A stretch of 64,000 nt of DNA from Argyresthia goedartella (Eukaryota; Arthropoda; Insecta; Lepidoptera; Argyresthiidae). Made by a program: the position numbers and the translations under genes. How positions within the stretch are numbered: the stretch's first letter is position 1; each line of letters opens with the position of its first letter. The notes beneath the pieces were generated by a model. It was not told where the DNA came from. It worked only from the letters and a program-made list of their open reading frames with translations, and made no database searches. The stretch is from contig OX463818.1 in NCBI GenBank assembly GCA_949825045.1, positions 33,620,906 to 33,684,905 on the forward strand, given 5' to 3'. Shown piece after piece: positions 44,380 through 56,004 of the stretch.

Positions 44380-46860
44380 TACATACATGATAAAATGTAT
44401 AAATACAAGTGCAAAATAGGGCTGCTTTTTGACACGTAAGATTTGAGATATCTTGATACAATGGTTAGGTAGGATAGCGCTAATATAAAATAAAAGGGTT
44501 TTTCTTCAGAAACTGAGGAACTAAGTCTCTCAGGCCAATTTATCCGAAACAGAATAGTGACCACTGATTAAATTAATTAGGACAATATCTGTAGGAATGA
44601 AAGGAGTTGCTTAATTATTCAAACAATATTAAACAATTGTTCATTAGACCTGCTTATTTTTTCATACAGTATATACAATCCCTAATATAATTAAAATGCG
44701 TCGCCGCATTTTGTGAACAGTTCCCCTGTCCATATTTTAAACTAAGCGTCATGTATACTAAAAGGTTACATCATAGCATTGTTGGGTGTAACGAAACGCA
44801 ACCGATCTGAAATTTGCACAGACGCCTCGACAACATCGGAGGGCAAATAAGAAATGGAGAAAGCTTTGTACCAATAATAGTAATAAGCAATAATAAAAAC
44901 GTTTTGGCAAATATTACCAACGCATTCATGACAGATAATGCTCCAGAGATTTATCGTTTTTCTTTGCTGAAAGTGCCGTTTTTTAAAAAAAAACTACTGC
45001 CCAAATATATACCTATGACTTATTTGGTGGAGTTACTTAACAGGGTGTAAGGTATCTCCCATATCTTAATCTGAGGCGCATGAGATGTCTAACATATCCT
45101 TTGATTTTCTTCGTTCGACGGATGCACTACGACCACAAACGAATGCACTCCTTTTGTGGCCCAAATAAATCGAAATAAGTGATCTTACGAACTTACCAAA
45201 TGAAGTTCGATCATTATTATACGAGTCGCTTAATTATAAGATATAAATTATAACACCAGGTAGTCCCTTTAGCCTACTAGAATTATGAGAGATGTATTCA
45301 ATTATTCTCAAATGCCATCACCTGAAGTTGCTGTTGCGGAAAATTCTCTAAAAAGGAAGAACAAATAAAAGGCGCTGAGATATCAAATAAATAAGAAGAA
45401 AGGTGATGACATTATAATGCTGAACAAGAAACTACTGAGATAAAAGAAACGCATAGCAAGGTTTTTTTAAGCTCACCAGAAATTAGGAAAGAAAGGTGAA
45501 AAAGGCACTTTTTGCTGAAGTGTTAAAAGAGTAATTACAAGTAAAAATCAGTGGTGAAAACGGTAAGTGAAAAGAGACTGCTTACAAAAATAGTTTCAAA
45601 AACTATGGTTAGTAAATATAAGCTAAGGTGAATGGAAGACGCAGGTGTGATAACCTATAAAAGAATTTAGAAGTCAAAATTACTCGAAGACTGGCAAGAA
45701 AAAACAAATATCAGAAGAAACTGTAAGAGCTGTTGTAAACTTCTACGAAGATGATTCTTACAGTAGACTAGGATCGGGAAAGAAAGAGTTCATCACAAGA
45801 AAAACCGAACGAAAACAAAAGCGATAAATGCTTGATTCGTTGGTCAGCTCATACAAGAAGTTCCAACAACAGAAAAGCCAATTTAAACATGATTATAAAC
45901 GACTGTTAAAAGAGATATCTCTTATAATACGGTTGATTTTATGTTTCACTAATGTCCAATTACTTATTTCAAAAGGTTTTTATTTTATAACAATAAATAA
46001 CATTTGTACTGAAATTATATTTTTCACAAATTTTGTACTGAAATTATATTTTTCAATCATAACACAGTATATTCATAGGCACCAGTCCCCTGTATCGATT
46101 TTTCTTAATTTGACAAAGATGCCATGGATAAATCAGTTCTAGATCTACTTAAAGAGATGAGATATGGTATTATGAATATGTGAACCGAATAAAAAATTGA
46201 GATTATTCCTGGACGAAACGTTGGCAGTTGGGGTTATGTGAAAACTGAAAAAAAAAGTCCGCAACAAATAACAAAACAAAGACTGATTCGTGAAAAAGAC
46301 TGGATTCCACCAATATTGATACAGAAGAAAAAGAAAATAGAAATGGAATGGAAGAAGAATAAAAGGCAAGAGCAACAAATAAATAAAGAAAACCAATAAA
46401 TAAGCAATGAAAAAAATTAAAAGGTGATTGATTTTGAAACATGCCCAATGGTAATATAACTCTAGATGAGATAAACCTAGACCACTTGGACCTGGGCCAA
46501 GATGTACATTTGTTTGAAGACGGTTTGTTGTATGGAAATGACGTTGTCTATGGTATTGACAAGTTTCAGGAAAAAAATGACATCAAAGCATATATGCCTC
46601 AAAAGATATCCAAAGATAATCGAACGAAAGAAAACGGTAAGCGAATGCTGCAAATAATAATGACTAAATATTGCTAATGACTAACAACCTAGTATAAGTA
46701 TAAGGCGATCATCGTACCACTACAAAGATTAGGACACTTTGAAAGATGTAATGAATAATAATATCTTAAGACTTTTGTACTTTACAACAATAATAATTAT
46801 AATAATATATAACAAGAACTTTCAGCATAAGAAGAAATTTAAATATTTTATTTTTTTACA
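44380..46860 (+). pseudogene. Decayed coding remnants of unknown family
   Basis: Scattered plus-strand stretches look coding but are broken by many stops. About 44823-45047 gives LDNIGGQIRNGESFVPIIVI and then MTDNAPEIYRF. About 45723-45870 gives AVVNFYEDDSYSRLGSGKKE and FITRKTERKQKR. About 46441-46677 gives NITLDEINLDHLDLGQDVHL. The FYEDD..SR...GKKE.I....+++QKR stretch resembles multicopy arthropod proteins of unknown function. I cannot assign a name or prove the pieces come from one gene. Confidence 0.35.
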
Positions 46861-46861
46861 A

Positions 46862-47470
46862 AAAGTAACTCTATTTAACACTGACAAAACTCATAAAAAC
46901 ATGTCCTTTTACTCACAAAACAAATATATACTTAATGAGTTGTTGTAAGAAGTTACAACAATATTAAATAACTGTATGCCTGGCGCCACATATTCACAAA
47001 TATTAAACAAAGTGTTGTCATCGCAGTTTTTAGAACCAACCACCCTAATTATTTTAATTGGTAGAAGGGAAAATGTATCTAAAAAACTAATTACTAAATA
47101 CTTTTCCAAATTAAATTCTTTACAAAATGTAGATAGAATAATCTTGTTTGCGTTTCCCTTCAGCCAATCTTTGTCACAACATGAAAATCATATAAGACAT
47201 GATTATAATACATTTATACACACATTGACATGTCGTCATACTGAAAAATTTCATTTCATAGACACCAATATTTGTATTGGAAAATATTTTTATTTGACTA
47301 AGGATAGGTATTACCTATCTAGGTTTTATACAAAACAGATAGCACAGTCACTATCTTATTTTATTTTGAACTCAGTCAAGTTTTTGACTAATGAAACGCC
47401 TGCTTCTATTGAGCAGTGTAATAATAATGACATGTACTCCTTGGAATCTGTTCCAAGCTCTTTAAATTAA
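46862..47470 (+). pseudogene. LINE ORF1 fragment, SGNH-like C-terminal half
   Basis: The frame FNTDKTHKNMSFYSQNKYIL meets a TAA at 46946-46948 and continues in the same frame as EVTTILNNCMPGATYSQIL. After that come LIILIGRRENVSKKLI, IILFAFPFSQSLSQHENHIR and FHFIDTNICIGKYFYLT. The GATY.QIL... then TLIILIG order matches the SGNH-like region of the other LINE ORF1. Nothing upstream of about 46860 aligns with certainty, so the coiled-coil half seems lost. Confidence 0.65.
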
Positions 47471-47582
47471 CCCATAGGACAACAGAGAGTAACTCTGGCA
47501 GTAATATTAATATTTGTATAAATATACCTTCATCTTGCCCATTAAATCAAGTTACTAGTAATGAAAAATGTAAAAGTAAGAA

Positions 47583-48412
47583 TATTTTAAACGTGGTTCA
47601 TCAAAATATACAGGGCATGTTAAGAAAAGAACTGGAAATTGAGTTATTCATGAACTGTAATAATATTGATATTTTTATGTATTACAGAGCACTTTTTAAA
47701 GAGTTATCAGTTCATGTTCAACTTTAATAACCACCACGTTGCTAGTTCGTTCAACAGAAAAACAGCTGATCGCAGTGGCTCCTTAATACTTGTAAATAAT
47801 AGTTTTAAATATAAGGAACGAGTTGACATAGTGAGCCTGTCTGTTGAGCGTACCATGGAAATAGCCTGTATTGAACTTGAACAACTTATTGTAATGAGCG
47901 TATACAGACCACCAGATTCATCCTTTGATTTATTCGAAAAGAAAATGGATGAAGTGTTGATTAAAATCAGCGATAAAAACAATTTTTTTATGATTTGTGG
48001 TGATTTTAATGTTAATCTGTTAGAGGATAATAATATTTGTACTAGATTAAAATCTTTATTTTTATGTCACAACATGAACTATCTGTTTTTGGAGCCTACT
48101 AGAATTACTGCAACATCTGCTACCTGCATTGACAATATATTTACTAACATTACGCCCATTTTCAAATCGGTCATCAATAAATTAACCTCTGATCACTCTG
48201 GTCAGATAGGTATATTCAATATTAAAATAAAAAAGGACCAAAAAGAGGATATTACATGTGTGCCCGTTAGTGACACTCGGCTTGAACACTACAGGAATAA
48301 TATTTTAGATAAACTATGGGAAATACCATACAGTGACGATCCAAATTTGTTGTACAAGTATTTAACCTTGTCAAAAATGAATATGATACGGTATTTAAAT
48401 CAAAAACTATAA
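47583..48412 (+). pseudogene. LINE endonuclease domain with one frameshift
   Basis: NILNVVHQNIQGMLRKELEI (first motif) lies in one frame. After a T-run near 47672 the frame shifts to LCITEHFLKSYQF. It continues with MSVYRPPDSSFDLF, FMICGDFNVNLLEDNN (GDFN) and LTSDHSGQIGIFNIKIKK (SDH), all diagnostic of the APE-type endonuclease that nicks target DNA. It ends at a stop at 48412; a second single-base loss in an A-run near 48375 separates it from the RT frame. Confidence 0.85.
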
Positions 48413-48429
48413 AAGTTAATAACAAAGCT

Positions 48430-50409
48430 TTGTTTAGTGATTGGGCGACAGTTGGAATTCATAGGAGCAGACGAAGATTATATGAACTCTATGAAGAGAA
48501 ATCATATAACAAAAATACGGCCTTTCTAGATTATGTTCGTAGTTATTCAAAAATGTTTAAACGCGTTTGTGCCGTAGCTAAATCTAATTTCATTAAAAAC
48601 AAAATTGAATCTAGTAGCAATGTAATGAAAACGACTTGGCAAATTATAAACAGAGAGACTGGAAAGGCCAAAGCTACACATAATAACTTCAAGCTTAAGA
48701 TAGATAATCAATTGCTAAGTACAGACCTAGAAGTAGCAAAAGCTTTCGAAAATTTCTTTACGGACATTCCAGTTTCAACAACCAAGTCTTTAAATTCATC
48801 TCCCGCTGCTGCTGAATCTATTCTTAAACAAAACTTTGAGGAATGTAAAACAGATTTTAAATTTAGGCACGTAAATAATGAAGACATTGTAAAAGCGTTT
48901 AAATCCCTGGAAATGAAAAAGACAGCTGACGCCCATGGTCTATCAGTAAAAATTATTAGTTCCATTGTAGATTGTATTGCACCTCACCTTTGTTGTATAT
49001 TTAATCAATGTATAGATAGTGGTGTGTTTCCTGACTTGATGAAACTAAGTAAAGTTATACCTTTATTCAAAGCTGGTAGTACATCAGACCCCACCAATTT
49101 TAGACCCATATCGATACTACCAACGCTTAGCAAAATATTTGAAAAACTCATACTTAATCAATTGCAAAGTTATTTTTATCTCAATAATTTAATTCATATT
49201 GCTCAGTTTGGTTTCACAAAGGGTCGTTCAACAGCCGATGCTGGTGTTGAACTAATCGACAATATTTTTGATGCCTGGGAAGACGCAATGGATGCAATAG
49301 GTGTCTTCTGCGATCTATCCAAGGCTTTTGATTGCGTCCATCATGACACTCTTGTCAGGAAGTTACGCCATTATGGTGTAAAAGATCAGGCACTTGGCCT
49401 TCTGGAGTCATATCTAACAGATAGGGTTCAGAAGGTCGATGTTAATGGGAAAAGATCACCTGGGTCTTCAATAAGTATGGGCGTACCGCAAGGTTCAATT
49501 CTTGGTCCTTTCTTGTTTTTAGTATATATTAATGATTTACCTTACCTTGTTAAAGCAAAACATGGGTTAGTATTGTTTGCCGATGATACTTCTTTGATAT
49601 TTAAAGTTAAAAGACAGCAATCAAATTATGACGAGGTAAACAATGCTATCTCTAGTATAGTGAACTGGTTTACTGTTAACAATTTATTACTTAATGAAAA
49701 GAAAACTAAATGTATTAAATTCGTGTTACCCAATGTGAACCCGGTAACTACAGACATATTTATAAAAGGACAGAGATTGGACCTTGTGCAGTCGACTGTC
49801 TTTTTGGGCATTACTTTAGACGCCAAACTACAATGGGATCCTCATATAAATAACTTGTCGAACAGACTGAGTTCGGCAGCGTTCGCAGTTAAAAAAATTA
49901 GAGCTCTTACCGACGTAGACACCGCTAGACTAGTCTACTTTAGTTACTTTCATAGTCTAATGACCTATGGTATTTTATTGTGGGGTCACGCTGCGAATGC
50001 TAATAGTATATTTATTCTGCAGAAACGGGCTGTTCGTGCAATTTATAGATTAGGGCCTAGAGTGTCACTGAGGGAAAAGTTTAAAGAAATCAATATTCTG
50101 ACATTTGTGTCTCAATATATCTATGACAATCTTGTGTATGTAAAAAGAAATATAACTAATTTTCAGAAGTACAGTGATATACACAATTTTAATACTAGAA
50201 ATAAAGACAAGTTGGTTGCTTATGTAAGCCGACTACATAAAATTAGTAATTCTTTTAAAGGCAATTGTATACGCTATTACAATAAGGTCCCTACTGATAT
50301 TAAAAACTTACCTTTAGACAAGTTTAAAATAATAATAAAACAGAAATTGTATAAAAAAGGTTACTACAGGATATCTGATTACGTAGAGGACAGATGTCCA
50401 TGGGAATAG
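48430..50409 (+). CDS. LINE reverse-transcriptase portion of ORF2
   Basis: 659 codons, uninterrupted. Motifs in order: NFRPISILPTLSKIFEKLIL; QFGFTKGRSTADAG; AIGVFCDLSKAFDCVHHDTL (first catalytic Asp); SMGVPQGSILGPFLFLVYIN; LVLFADDTSLIF (FADD box); FLGITLDAKLQWDPHINNL. After these comes the tail FKGNCIRYYNKVPTDIKNLP to YRISDYVEDRCPWE. The apparent start Met is internal to the original ORF2, since the endonuclease lies just upstream in another frame. This RT looks catalytically complete. Confidence 0.9.
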   Translation: MFSDWATVGIHRSRRRLYELYEEKSYNKNTAFLDYVRSYSKMFKRVCAVAKSNFIKNKIESSSNVMKTTWQIINRETGKAKATHNNFKLKIDNQLLSTDLEVAKAFENFFTDIPVSTTKSLNSSPAAAESILKQNFEECKTDFKFRHVNNEDIVKAFKSLEMKKTADAHGLSVKIISSIVDCIAPHLCCIFNQCIDSGVFPDLMKLSKVIPLFKAGSTSDPTNFRPISILPTLSKIFEKLILNQLQSYFYLNNLIHIAQFGFTKGRSTADAGVELIDNIFDAWEDAMDAIGVFCDLSKAFDCVHHDTLVRKLRHYGVKDQALGLLESYLTDRVQKVDVNGKRSPGSSISMGVPQGSILGPFLFLVYINDLPYLVKAKHGLVLFADDTSLIFKVKRQQSNYDEVNNAISSIVNWFTVNNLLLNEKKTKCIKFVLPNVNPVTTDIFIKGQRLDLVQSTVFLGITLDAKLQWDPHINNLSNRLSSAAFAVKKIRALTDVDTARLVYFSYFHSLMTYGILLWGHAANANSIFILQKRAVRAIYRLGPRVSLREKFKEINILTFVSQYIYDNLVYVKRNITNFQKYSDIHNFNTRNKDKLVAYVSRLHKISNSFKGNCIRYYNKVPTDIKNLPLDKFKIIIKQKLYKKGYYRISDYVEDRCPWE

Positions 50410-50659
50410 ATTGTTTGAGTAACAGGCTGTTTCGATATATAATTAGCATTCATTTTGTAATTTGACAATATTTTATTTAAAAAAGGAAACGCAAAAGATG
50501 CGACGACTGTGGAGTTTCTTCGGTGAGCTCTTCTCCACAGATTCCGCCATTGGGTTAGTGAACTCACCCAAAAAAATGTAATGACGGATCTAAGTGATGT
50601 AACAACATCCTATGGAAATAAATGATTTTTGATTTTGATTTTGATTTTTGATTTTATAG

Positions 50660-51469
50660 AATAAGAAGTGAAGAAGAAAAGATTAATGAATAATAAGTGC
50701 CTGTTGAAGTAGATTACTGATTGATCTCGTGATTTTCTATGACAATATTAAAAAGTTTATTATTTTTACCTAATTGTTTTAGTTACCATATGCCTAACTA
50801 ATCAGGAGCTAAATTATCTGTAACAGGTTTTGCGACTTGGAATTAGATTGCAATTTCGAAATGTCATTGTCAAACTTGCAATTTAGTTCAAACAAATCCG
50901 TCAAAAAACACTCGAAATCGCAATCAAAATGTTGCCTGAAGATGCCTCGAAAGAGAGTCGAGAAACTGATCACAATCTATAGTTAATGTACGAAAAGTGA
51001 CAACCCTAGCATTTTTTTTCTATCAACGGCTAAGAGGTCGTTTAATTTTTAATTGAACAAAACCACCTGCTTTTGACGTTCAGGAAATATTGAGTCGGCT
51101 TAGAGTCAAGATACCTACGTAATATTAATTATCATACGATACATTCGACAATCCTGACAAATATAAAAATTCAGTCAAAGTCCAACACTGTGTCTAGTCA
51201 CCCCGTCTTACTAGGCAAAGGCCCACCAACCAAGTACCTATCTTCATACAACCTTCACACACCATCGCTATTTTCCAAACATATATGAGAACAATGATGA
51301 CTTGTTACGCTGTGTTTGAAAATTCGTGTCGCTTTACAGCTTTGTTGACATACAATGTTACGTTAGCACATTAGAATGCTACCGTGCAGTTTTAGGAGGA
51401 ATTTAACAACACGTTTTGTGATAACTATAAATTAAAATTTGAGAACACACCCGACACATTAATTAAATC
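50660..51469. other. Unassigned intergenic DNA
   Basis: No gene recognised. AT-rich, without clear repeats. Confidence 0.5.
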
Positions 51470-52110
51470 TTACGGCTATTTGGTTCACTTGTTTCCTATT
51501 TAGGCTCATAGCTTTGGAACCGCTGAACAGATTTTAATAAAATACATCTAAGAGCTATCGCAGTGAAGTCTAGTACCACTTTAAAACCGGTCAAGTGCGA
51601 GTCTAAATCGCGCACGAAGGGTTCCGTACCACCGTTCAATGGAAGCGATGGTGTGGAGGGAATAGTTTGGATTTTACACAGCAAAATATTGTTTACAAAG
51701 TTATTGGTGCGGTTACTTTCACACTCCATGCACGTAACCAGGTGCATCCATAAGTTTGTATGTGGTATTGAAAGAATTGTTGTATGGGAGCCCCCTTAAA
51801 TATTTCCTTTATCCTGTTTTTTAGTATTTTTTGTTATAGCGGCAACATAAATACATAATCTGTGAAAATTTCAACTCTCTAGCTAGCTAGGTTCTTGAGA
51901 TACAGCCTGGTGACAGACGGACGGACGGACGGACGGACGGACGGACGGACAGCGGAGTCTTAGTAATAGGGTCCCGTTTGGAACCCTTCGGGTACGGAAC
52001 CCTAAAAAAGGCATTAATATGCGTCCACCCGTTGGAGCGCTAGAGTGACACGGATTTACACACGGATAGACGCTGCGGTCTTATAACACCCCCCGTTTTC
52101 GTGGAGGGTT
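51470..52110 (+). repeat. Repeat (GAACAGATTTTAATAAAATA ... GCGTCCACCCG) interrupted by another repeat
   Basis: The parts 51470-51582 and 52010-52110 correspond to adjoining parts of the copy at 35010-35215. The interruption is the GGTCAAGTGCGAG repeat. Confidence 0.7.
51583..52009 (+). repeat. GGTCAAGTGCGAG repeat, full copy nested in another repeat
   Basis: AAAACCGGTCAAGTGCGAGT to GGTACGGAACCCTAAAAAA, with a (GGAC)n run at about 51919-51951. Near-identical in reverse to 55596-56004. Confidence 0.85.
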
Positions 52111-52264
52111 AAAAACATGAGCGGGTGAAATTTCTACTAAAAGTGTAGTGTACTGTAAGAAATTGGATTAGCAGGGCTAACTGATCTGATTTAGTAAGTT
52201 TCTACTTCAACTAATTCCAATTCTTAATGTACATTATATTACAAGATATATATTCAGCCTTATA

Positions 52265-52440
52265 AATGTAGCCCTTTAATGTCCCCACCGTGGGGCACAG
52301 GGCCTTTCACCGGAGACGAGTAAGATTGAGCCATACTAACTACTACTGCCAAGTAGCGATACTAGTCGGCACCTACAGCTTAACGTGTTTTCCGACACAC
52401 ATGGAACTTACGATAATGTACTTAAGATACATTCTTCGTT
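52265..52440 (-). repeat. SINE-like repeat, second family, minus strand
   Basis: CGAGTAAGATTGAGCCATAC and CTACAGCTTAACGTGTTTTC are the reverse of the segments found at 55325-55445. The tRNA-like head is lost. Confidence 0.55.
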
Positions 52441-53029
52441 GAGTTTCGTAATGCTTCGAACCCAACCTACTTGATATTAATTATATCGTTTACCTTATAA
52501 TTATAACTCACTCACTAAAGAGGTTGCTTGCATTTTCCGTGCGCTGCACTGGCCGAAAAACTGGCTTTGAACAACGATTAATTAAGATAAATTACTTTAT
52601 ACTACACCTGCTCCGAAAGTACCTTGATACTTTATCAAATTTACGGTAGAAAGTACGTCATTGCATATCGAACAAATATGCGGGGAGAAAACGCATCTGA
52701 GCGGGAGAGAAAAGTGTATGAAAATCCATTTCTTACGTGTTTTTTTTTTTTATTTTGTGTAAGACTATGCGCCGGTAACCTAAATATCAAAAGCCAAAAA
52801 GTTTTTACAGTGAGTTTTTATCTCCAAGTTCGCAAAATGACACTGGCCACTAGCTGTGTGTTGGATGGTGTCAAACAATTTGAAAAAAGAACATGTGAAA
52901 ATTGCAGGCAGACGCCATTGGCGCCATTTTCAATTTGTGTGTTGTTTGAGGATTCAGTTTTCGTAGAAAGTAAAATAAAACTATCAAAATGATAAGTAGG
53001 TGTAGTATAAAGCACTAGTATCACTCGAG
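52441..53029. other. Unassigned DNA; one unidentified frame
   Basis: A plus frame at about 52836-52992 gives MTLATSCVLDGVKQFEKRTC, ENCRQTPLAPFSICVLFEDS. I do not recognise it and see no support as a gene. Confidence 0.4.
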
Positions 53030-53034
53030 AGAAA

Positions 53035-53215
53035 GTGCGATTCCCGATCTCGGGTGTTTCAAACGACACCCTCGACGGTAATCGGTCACTTTCTCCTCTC
53101 GGTGAACAATGTACTATATCTCATTGGTGACCTTGTACCAGCACCGGAATCGTACCTGCATCTCCTGCATGAGAAGCAAGCGTGAAGCCCACTAGACCAC
53201 AGAGCTCTTCAGCCT
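53035..53215 (-). repeat. SINE-like repeat, minus strand
   Basis: GCATGAGAAGCAAGCGTGAA and CCCACTAGACCACAGAGCTC are the reverse of a tRNA-like head of the 28297 type (GAGCTCTGTGGTCTAGTGGG). The B box is decayed. Confidence 0.55.
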
Positions 53216-53289
53216 TAGTTTTGTTAATACGACGATGACGTTATAACATTAATGGACTATGATTTTAGTCCTATGTGACAATTTTTATT

Positions 53290-54140
53290 ATAGCTTATTT
53301 ATTTATTTTATTTATTTATTTATTTACATACGTGCTTGTGACCTAACAGTTAACAAAAACCAAATTGACACAAACAGACATTAATTTAGAGTACAAAGAA
53401 ACAGGTTATAAAGAACACAGACGTTACTTACTTACTTATAACATAGACAAAAAGTGGCGACTTTTGCGAATCCCGTCAAAGAACACTGGAACAAGTCCAC
53501 CTCAGTCCTCTCTGATATGACATTAAAGAGAGCGAGCGCCCGCGTCACCGGCGCCTCCCGCAGCATCGCCGTCCTCGCCAGCGGGATGTGGAACAGCTTG
53601 TGCGTCCTCGCCCGGAGGTAGTTGTTCGGCACATAGAGTCCCAACCGTGCCAATACTAACGGGTTTTCAAGCATGCCCCGGAACACCTTAAACACATATG
53701 TAGCAAGTGCGAGGCCCCTCCTGACTTCCAGCTCATTGTAACCAACCATGCCCAAAACGAACAGGGTTGGATACATAAGCGGAAAGAAAGGATAGACCCC
53801 GTACCGCTTGAGATATAGGTACCTAATAAATCGATTTTGCACTTTCTCCACCATGACGCTATATTTTGCTTCATGTGGGTGCCAGATAATTGCACTACTT
53901 TCCAGTTTGCTTCTAACCAAAGCATTGTACAAAGCACTTACAGCCTCAATGCTCCTAAACTCTCTAGCCTGTCTCATTACAAAACCTAGCTTTTTAAATG
54001 CTTGCTTGGTGACATCAACAATGTGATCACGAAACGTTAGATCGGTGGTCATGCGCACCCCCAGATCTTTTACCTCTCTTACCCGCGTCATTTCAGCGCC
54101 ATCTACCGAGTACTTAGTAAATGAGTGTTCACAGTGGGGG
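53290..54140 (-). pseudogene. 5-prime-truncated jockey-like LINE, RT C-terminal part
   Basis: The minus frame begins FTKYSVDGAEMTRVREVKDL, GVRMTTDLTFRDHI and continues with ALYNALVRSKLESSAIIWHP, VEKVQNRFIRYLYLKRYGVY and LRARTHKLFHIPLART. This is the thumb/C-terminal region following the RT active site in jockey-type LINEs. About 230 codons are open without a frameshift, so it is young. The (AAATA)n-type tail lies at 53295-53325. The FADD catalytic box is absent because of truncation. Confidence 0.85.
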
Positions 54141-54292
54141 GATAGAAAAGTTGAAAGCAGAAAGTTTGACTTAGGAACCTTTGCACTAGTTAAGACTACT
54201 AATACTAAAAGCCCTTACTCACTAAACTATAACAGCTGAACTTTGTGGAAGTGAGATTCATCCTTGACAGTGCCTATTAATAGTCATAGTAC

Positions 54293-54795
54293 TTTATTAC
54301 TGTAGATATTTACATATACTTAGCAAACGTCATTTTTTGCCTCTTCTCTACATTGGACCACTGTGGGAGAAGAAGGGCGTAGAAACTCCCACAGATTGAT
54401 TTTTAGATCTCTTAAAAATAGGTTGTGCTTAACTAATACAAATATGAAAAAAATAATTGTTATGATTAATAAGCAGGAATAAATAATTACAAAACTATTA
54501 ACAGCAAGGTCTGTGTTGAGCCAGATTAACCCCATACAGTCCTGTCATTTAAGTAATCTTGAACATTTTTCGACAAAGTCGCTTTAACATGCTTTTTAAA
54601 TTGCTCAAATGGCAATTTCAAAATCTCCAGAGGTATCCTATTGTAGTAGAGAATGCACTGACCCTTGAAAGAATTGCTAACCTTGCCTTGCCATCCATAT
54701 CATACATCACATGAGATGAGATAGATAATGAACACCTACTAAGTAGATATATTGTGTTACTAGAAATATCTAAAGGAAACCACAAATTGCAACGA
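54293..54795 (-). mobile_element. 5-prime-truncated LINE tail, same family as 32290-32672
   Basis: Minus frames give VSNSFKGQCILYYNRIPLEI followed by LKLPFEQFKKHVKATLSKN and DYLNDRTV with frame changes. The RT-tail pattern FKGxCxxYYN+xP also occurs in the LINE at 48430-50409, so the families are related. Ends at the TTACTGTAGATATTTACATA segment shared with 32630. Confidence 0.75.
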
Positions 54796-55195
54796 ACATG
54801 CATACATATTATGTATCTGCATGCGAAAGGAAAACTTGAGAGATATTTATGATGTGGTCATGTGGTTAGTTGCCGTTGGCTTACTAAGTAGTTAGTCTAG
54901 GTAGTAGTAAGCATTAGAATAAAAATAGGCTCTGACGACGCTAGGTATGCATTGAATAACGACAGTTTAAAAAACACACGAACTAAATTAACAGATTGAA
55001 ATCCGATAGCTTTTATCCGGAGCTATATTTTCAAATTAGATTTTTTATTAATTTAGTTGCGACTCATCTGGAATCAGTCTGAATAACCGGATAACATGAA
55101 ACGAGCATGACTTTGACATCTACGTAACTTAGTAACAACAGTAGAGGCAGAAGTTTCCATGATGTTGATGACCAATAAAGTTTTACCTCTTCGTA
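54796..55195. other. Unassigned intergenic DNA
   Basis: No gene recognised. Confidence 0.5.
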
Positions 55196-55199
55196 AAAT

Positions 55200-55500
55200 G
55201 AAGCGCCCCGTGGTCTTCGCTTGCTTCTCACACATTGGAGATGCAGGTTCGAATCCTGACCGTGTACCAGTCACATAATTAATTTATCTTAAGTACATTA
55301 TCGGACGTTCAGTGTTTCGGATGAAACGTTAAGCACAGGTGCCGGCTACTATCGCTATGTGATAGTGGTCGTAAAACCGCTTCATCAACCCAGCATCGAG
55401 CCAGCGTGGTGGAGTATGGCTTAATCTTACTCGTGTCCGGGTAAAGGCTTGTGCCCTTCGGTGGGGATATTAATGGTAAAATTGGTAAATTGGTAAATTG
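55200..55500 (+). repeat. SINE, second family, fullest copy
   Basis: The tRNA-like head GCCCCGTGGTCTTCGCTTGC carries a B box GGTTCGAATCC. It is followed by GTGTTTCGGATGAAACGTTA, CTACTATCGCTATGTGATAG and GAGCCAGCGTGGTGGAGTAT. It ends in a (GGTAAATT)n tail. Head and tail segments recur at 19016-19515, 28297, 52265 and 53035. Confidence 0.75.
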
Positions 55501-55595
55501 GTAAGCATAGACATTATTGTAATGATAAGGTATCTATCGTTTATTTTCGCAAATAATTGATTGTAATTTGTATTATTATTATTGTTATTTTGTTA

Positions 55596-56004
55596 TTTTT
55601 AGGGTTCCGTACCCGAAGGGTTCCAAACGGGACCCTATTACTAAGACTTCGCTGTCCGTCCGTCCGTCCGTCCGTCCGTCTGTCACCAGGCTGTATCTCA
55701 AGAACCTAGCTAGCTAGAGAGTTGAAATTTTCACAGATTATGTATTTCTGTTGCCGCTATAACAACAAATACTAAAAAACAGGATAAAAGAAATATTTAA
55801 GGGGGCTCCCATACAACAATACCACATACAAACTTATGGATGCACCTGGTTACGTACATGGAGTGTGAGAGTAACCGCACCAATAACTTTGTAAACAATA
55901 TTTTCCTGTGTAAAATCCAAACTATTCACTCCACACCATCGCTTCCATTGAACGGTGGTACGGAACCCTTCGTGCGCGATTTAGACTCGCACTTGACCGG
56001 TTTT
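55596..56004 (-). repeat. GGTCAAGTGCGAG repeat, full copy
   Basis: TTTAGGGTTCCGTACCCGAA through (TCCG)n at about 55656-55679 to GCACTTGACCGGTTTT. It supplies the empty-site reference for the LINE insertion at 42641. Confidence 0.85.

Larger units (their letters stand above)
46860..50655 (+). mobile_element. Second CR1/jockey-like LINE, lightly damaged
   Basis: ORF1 remnant (about 46865-47470), endonuclease (about 47580-48412) and RT (48430-50409), then a 3-prime UTR ending in a (TTTTGA)n tail at about 50624-50655. It shares architecture with the minus-strand LINE at 36214 but is a different family. Visible damage is one stop in ORF1 and single-base indels in T- and A-runs. It is 5-prime-incomplete. 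Confidence 0.88.

Noticed and set aside
51583..52009. Helitron interpretation of the GGTCAAGTGCGAG repeat (TC start, CTAA end)
   Set aside because: All copies share AAA(C)CGG before the TC, so TC is not the true terminus, and no consistent 3-prime hairpin plus A/T target was seen.
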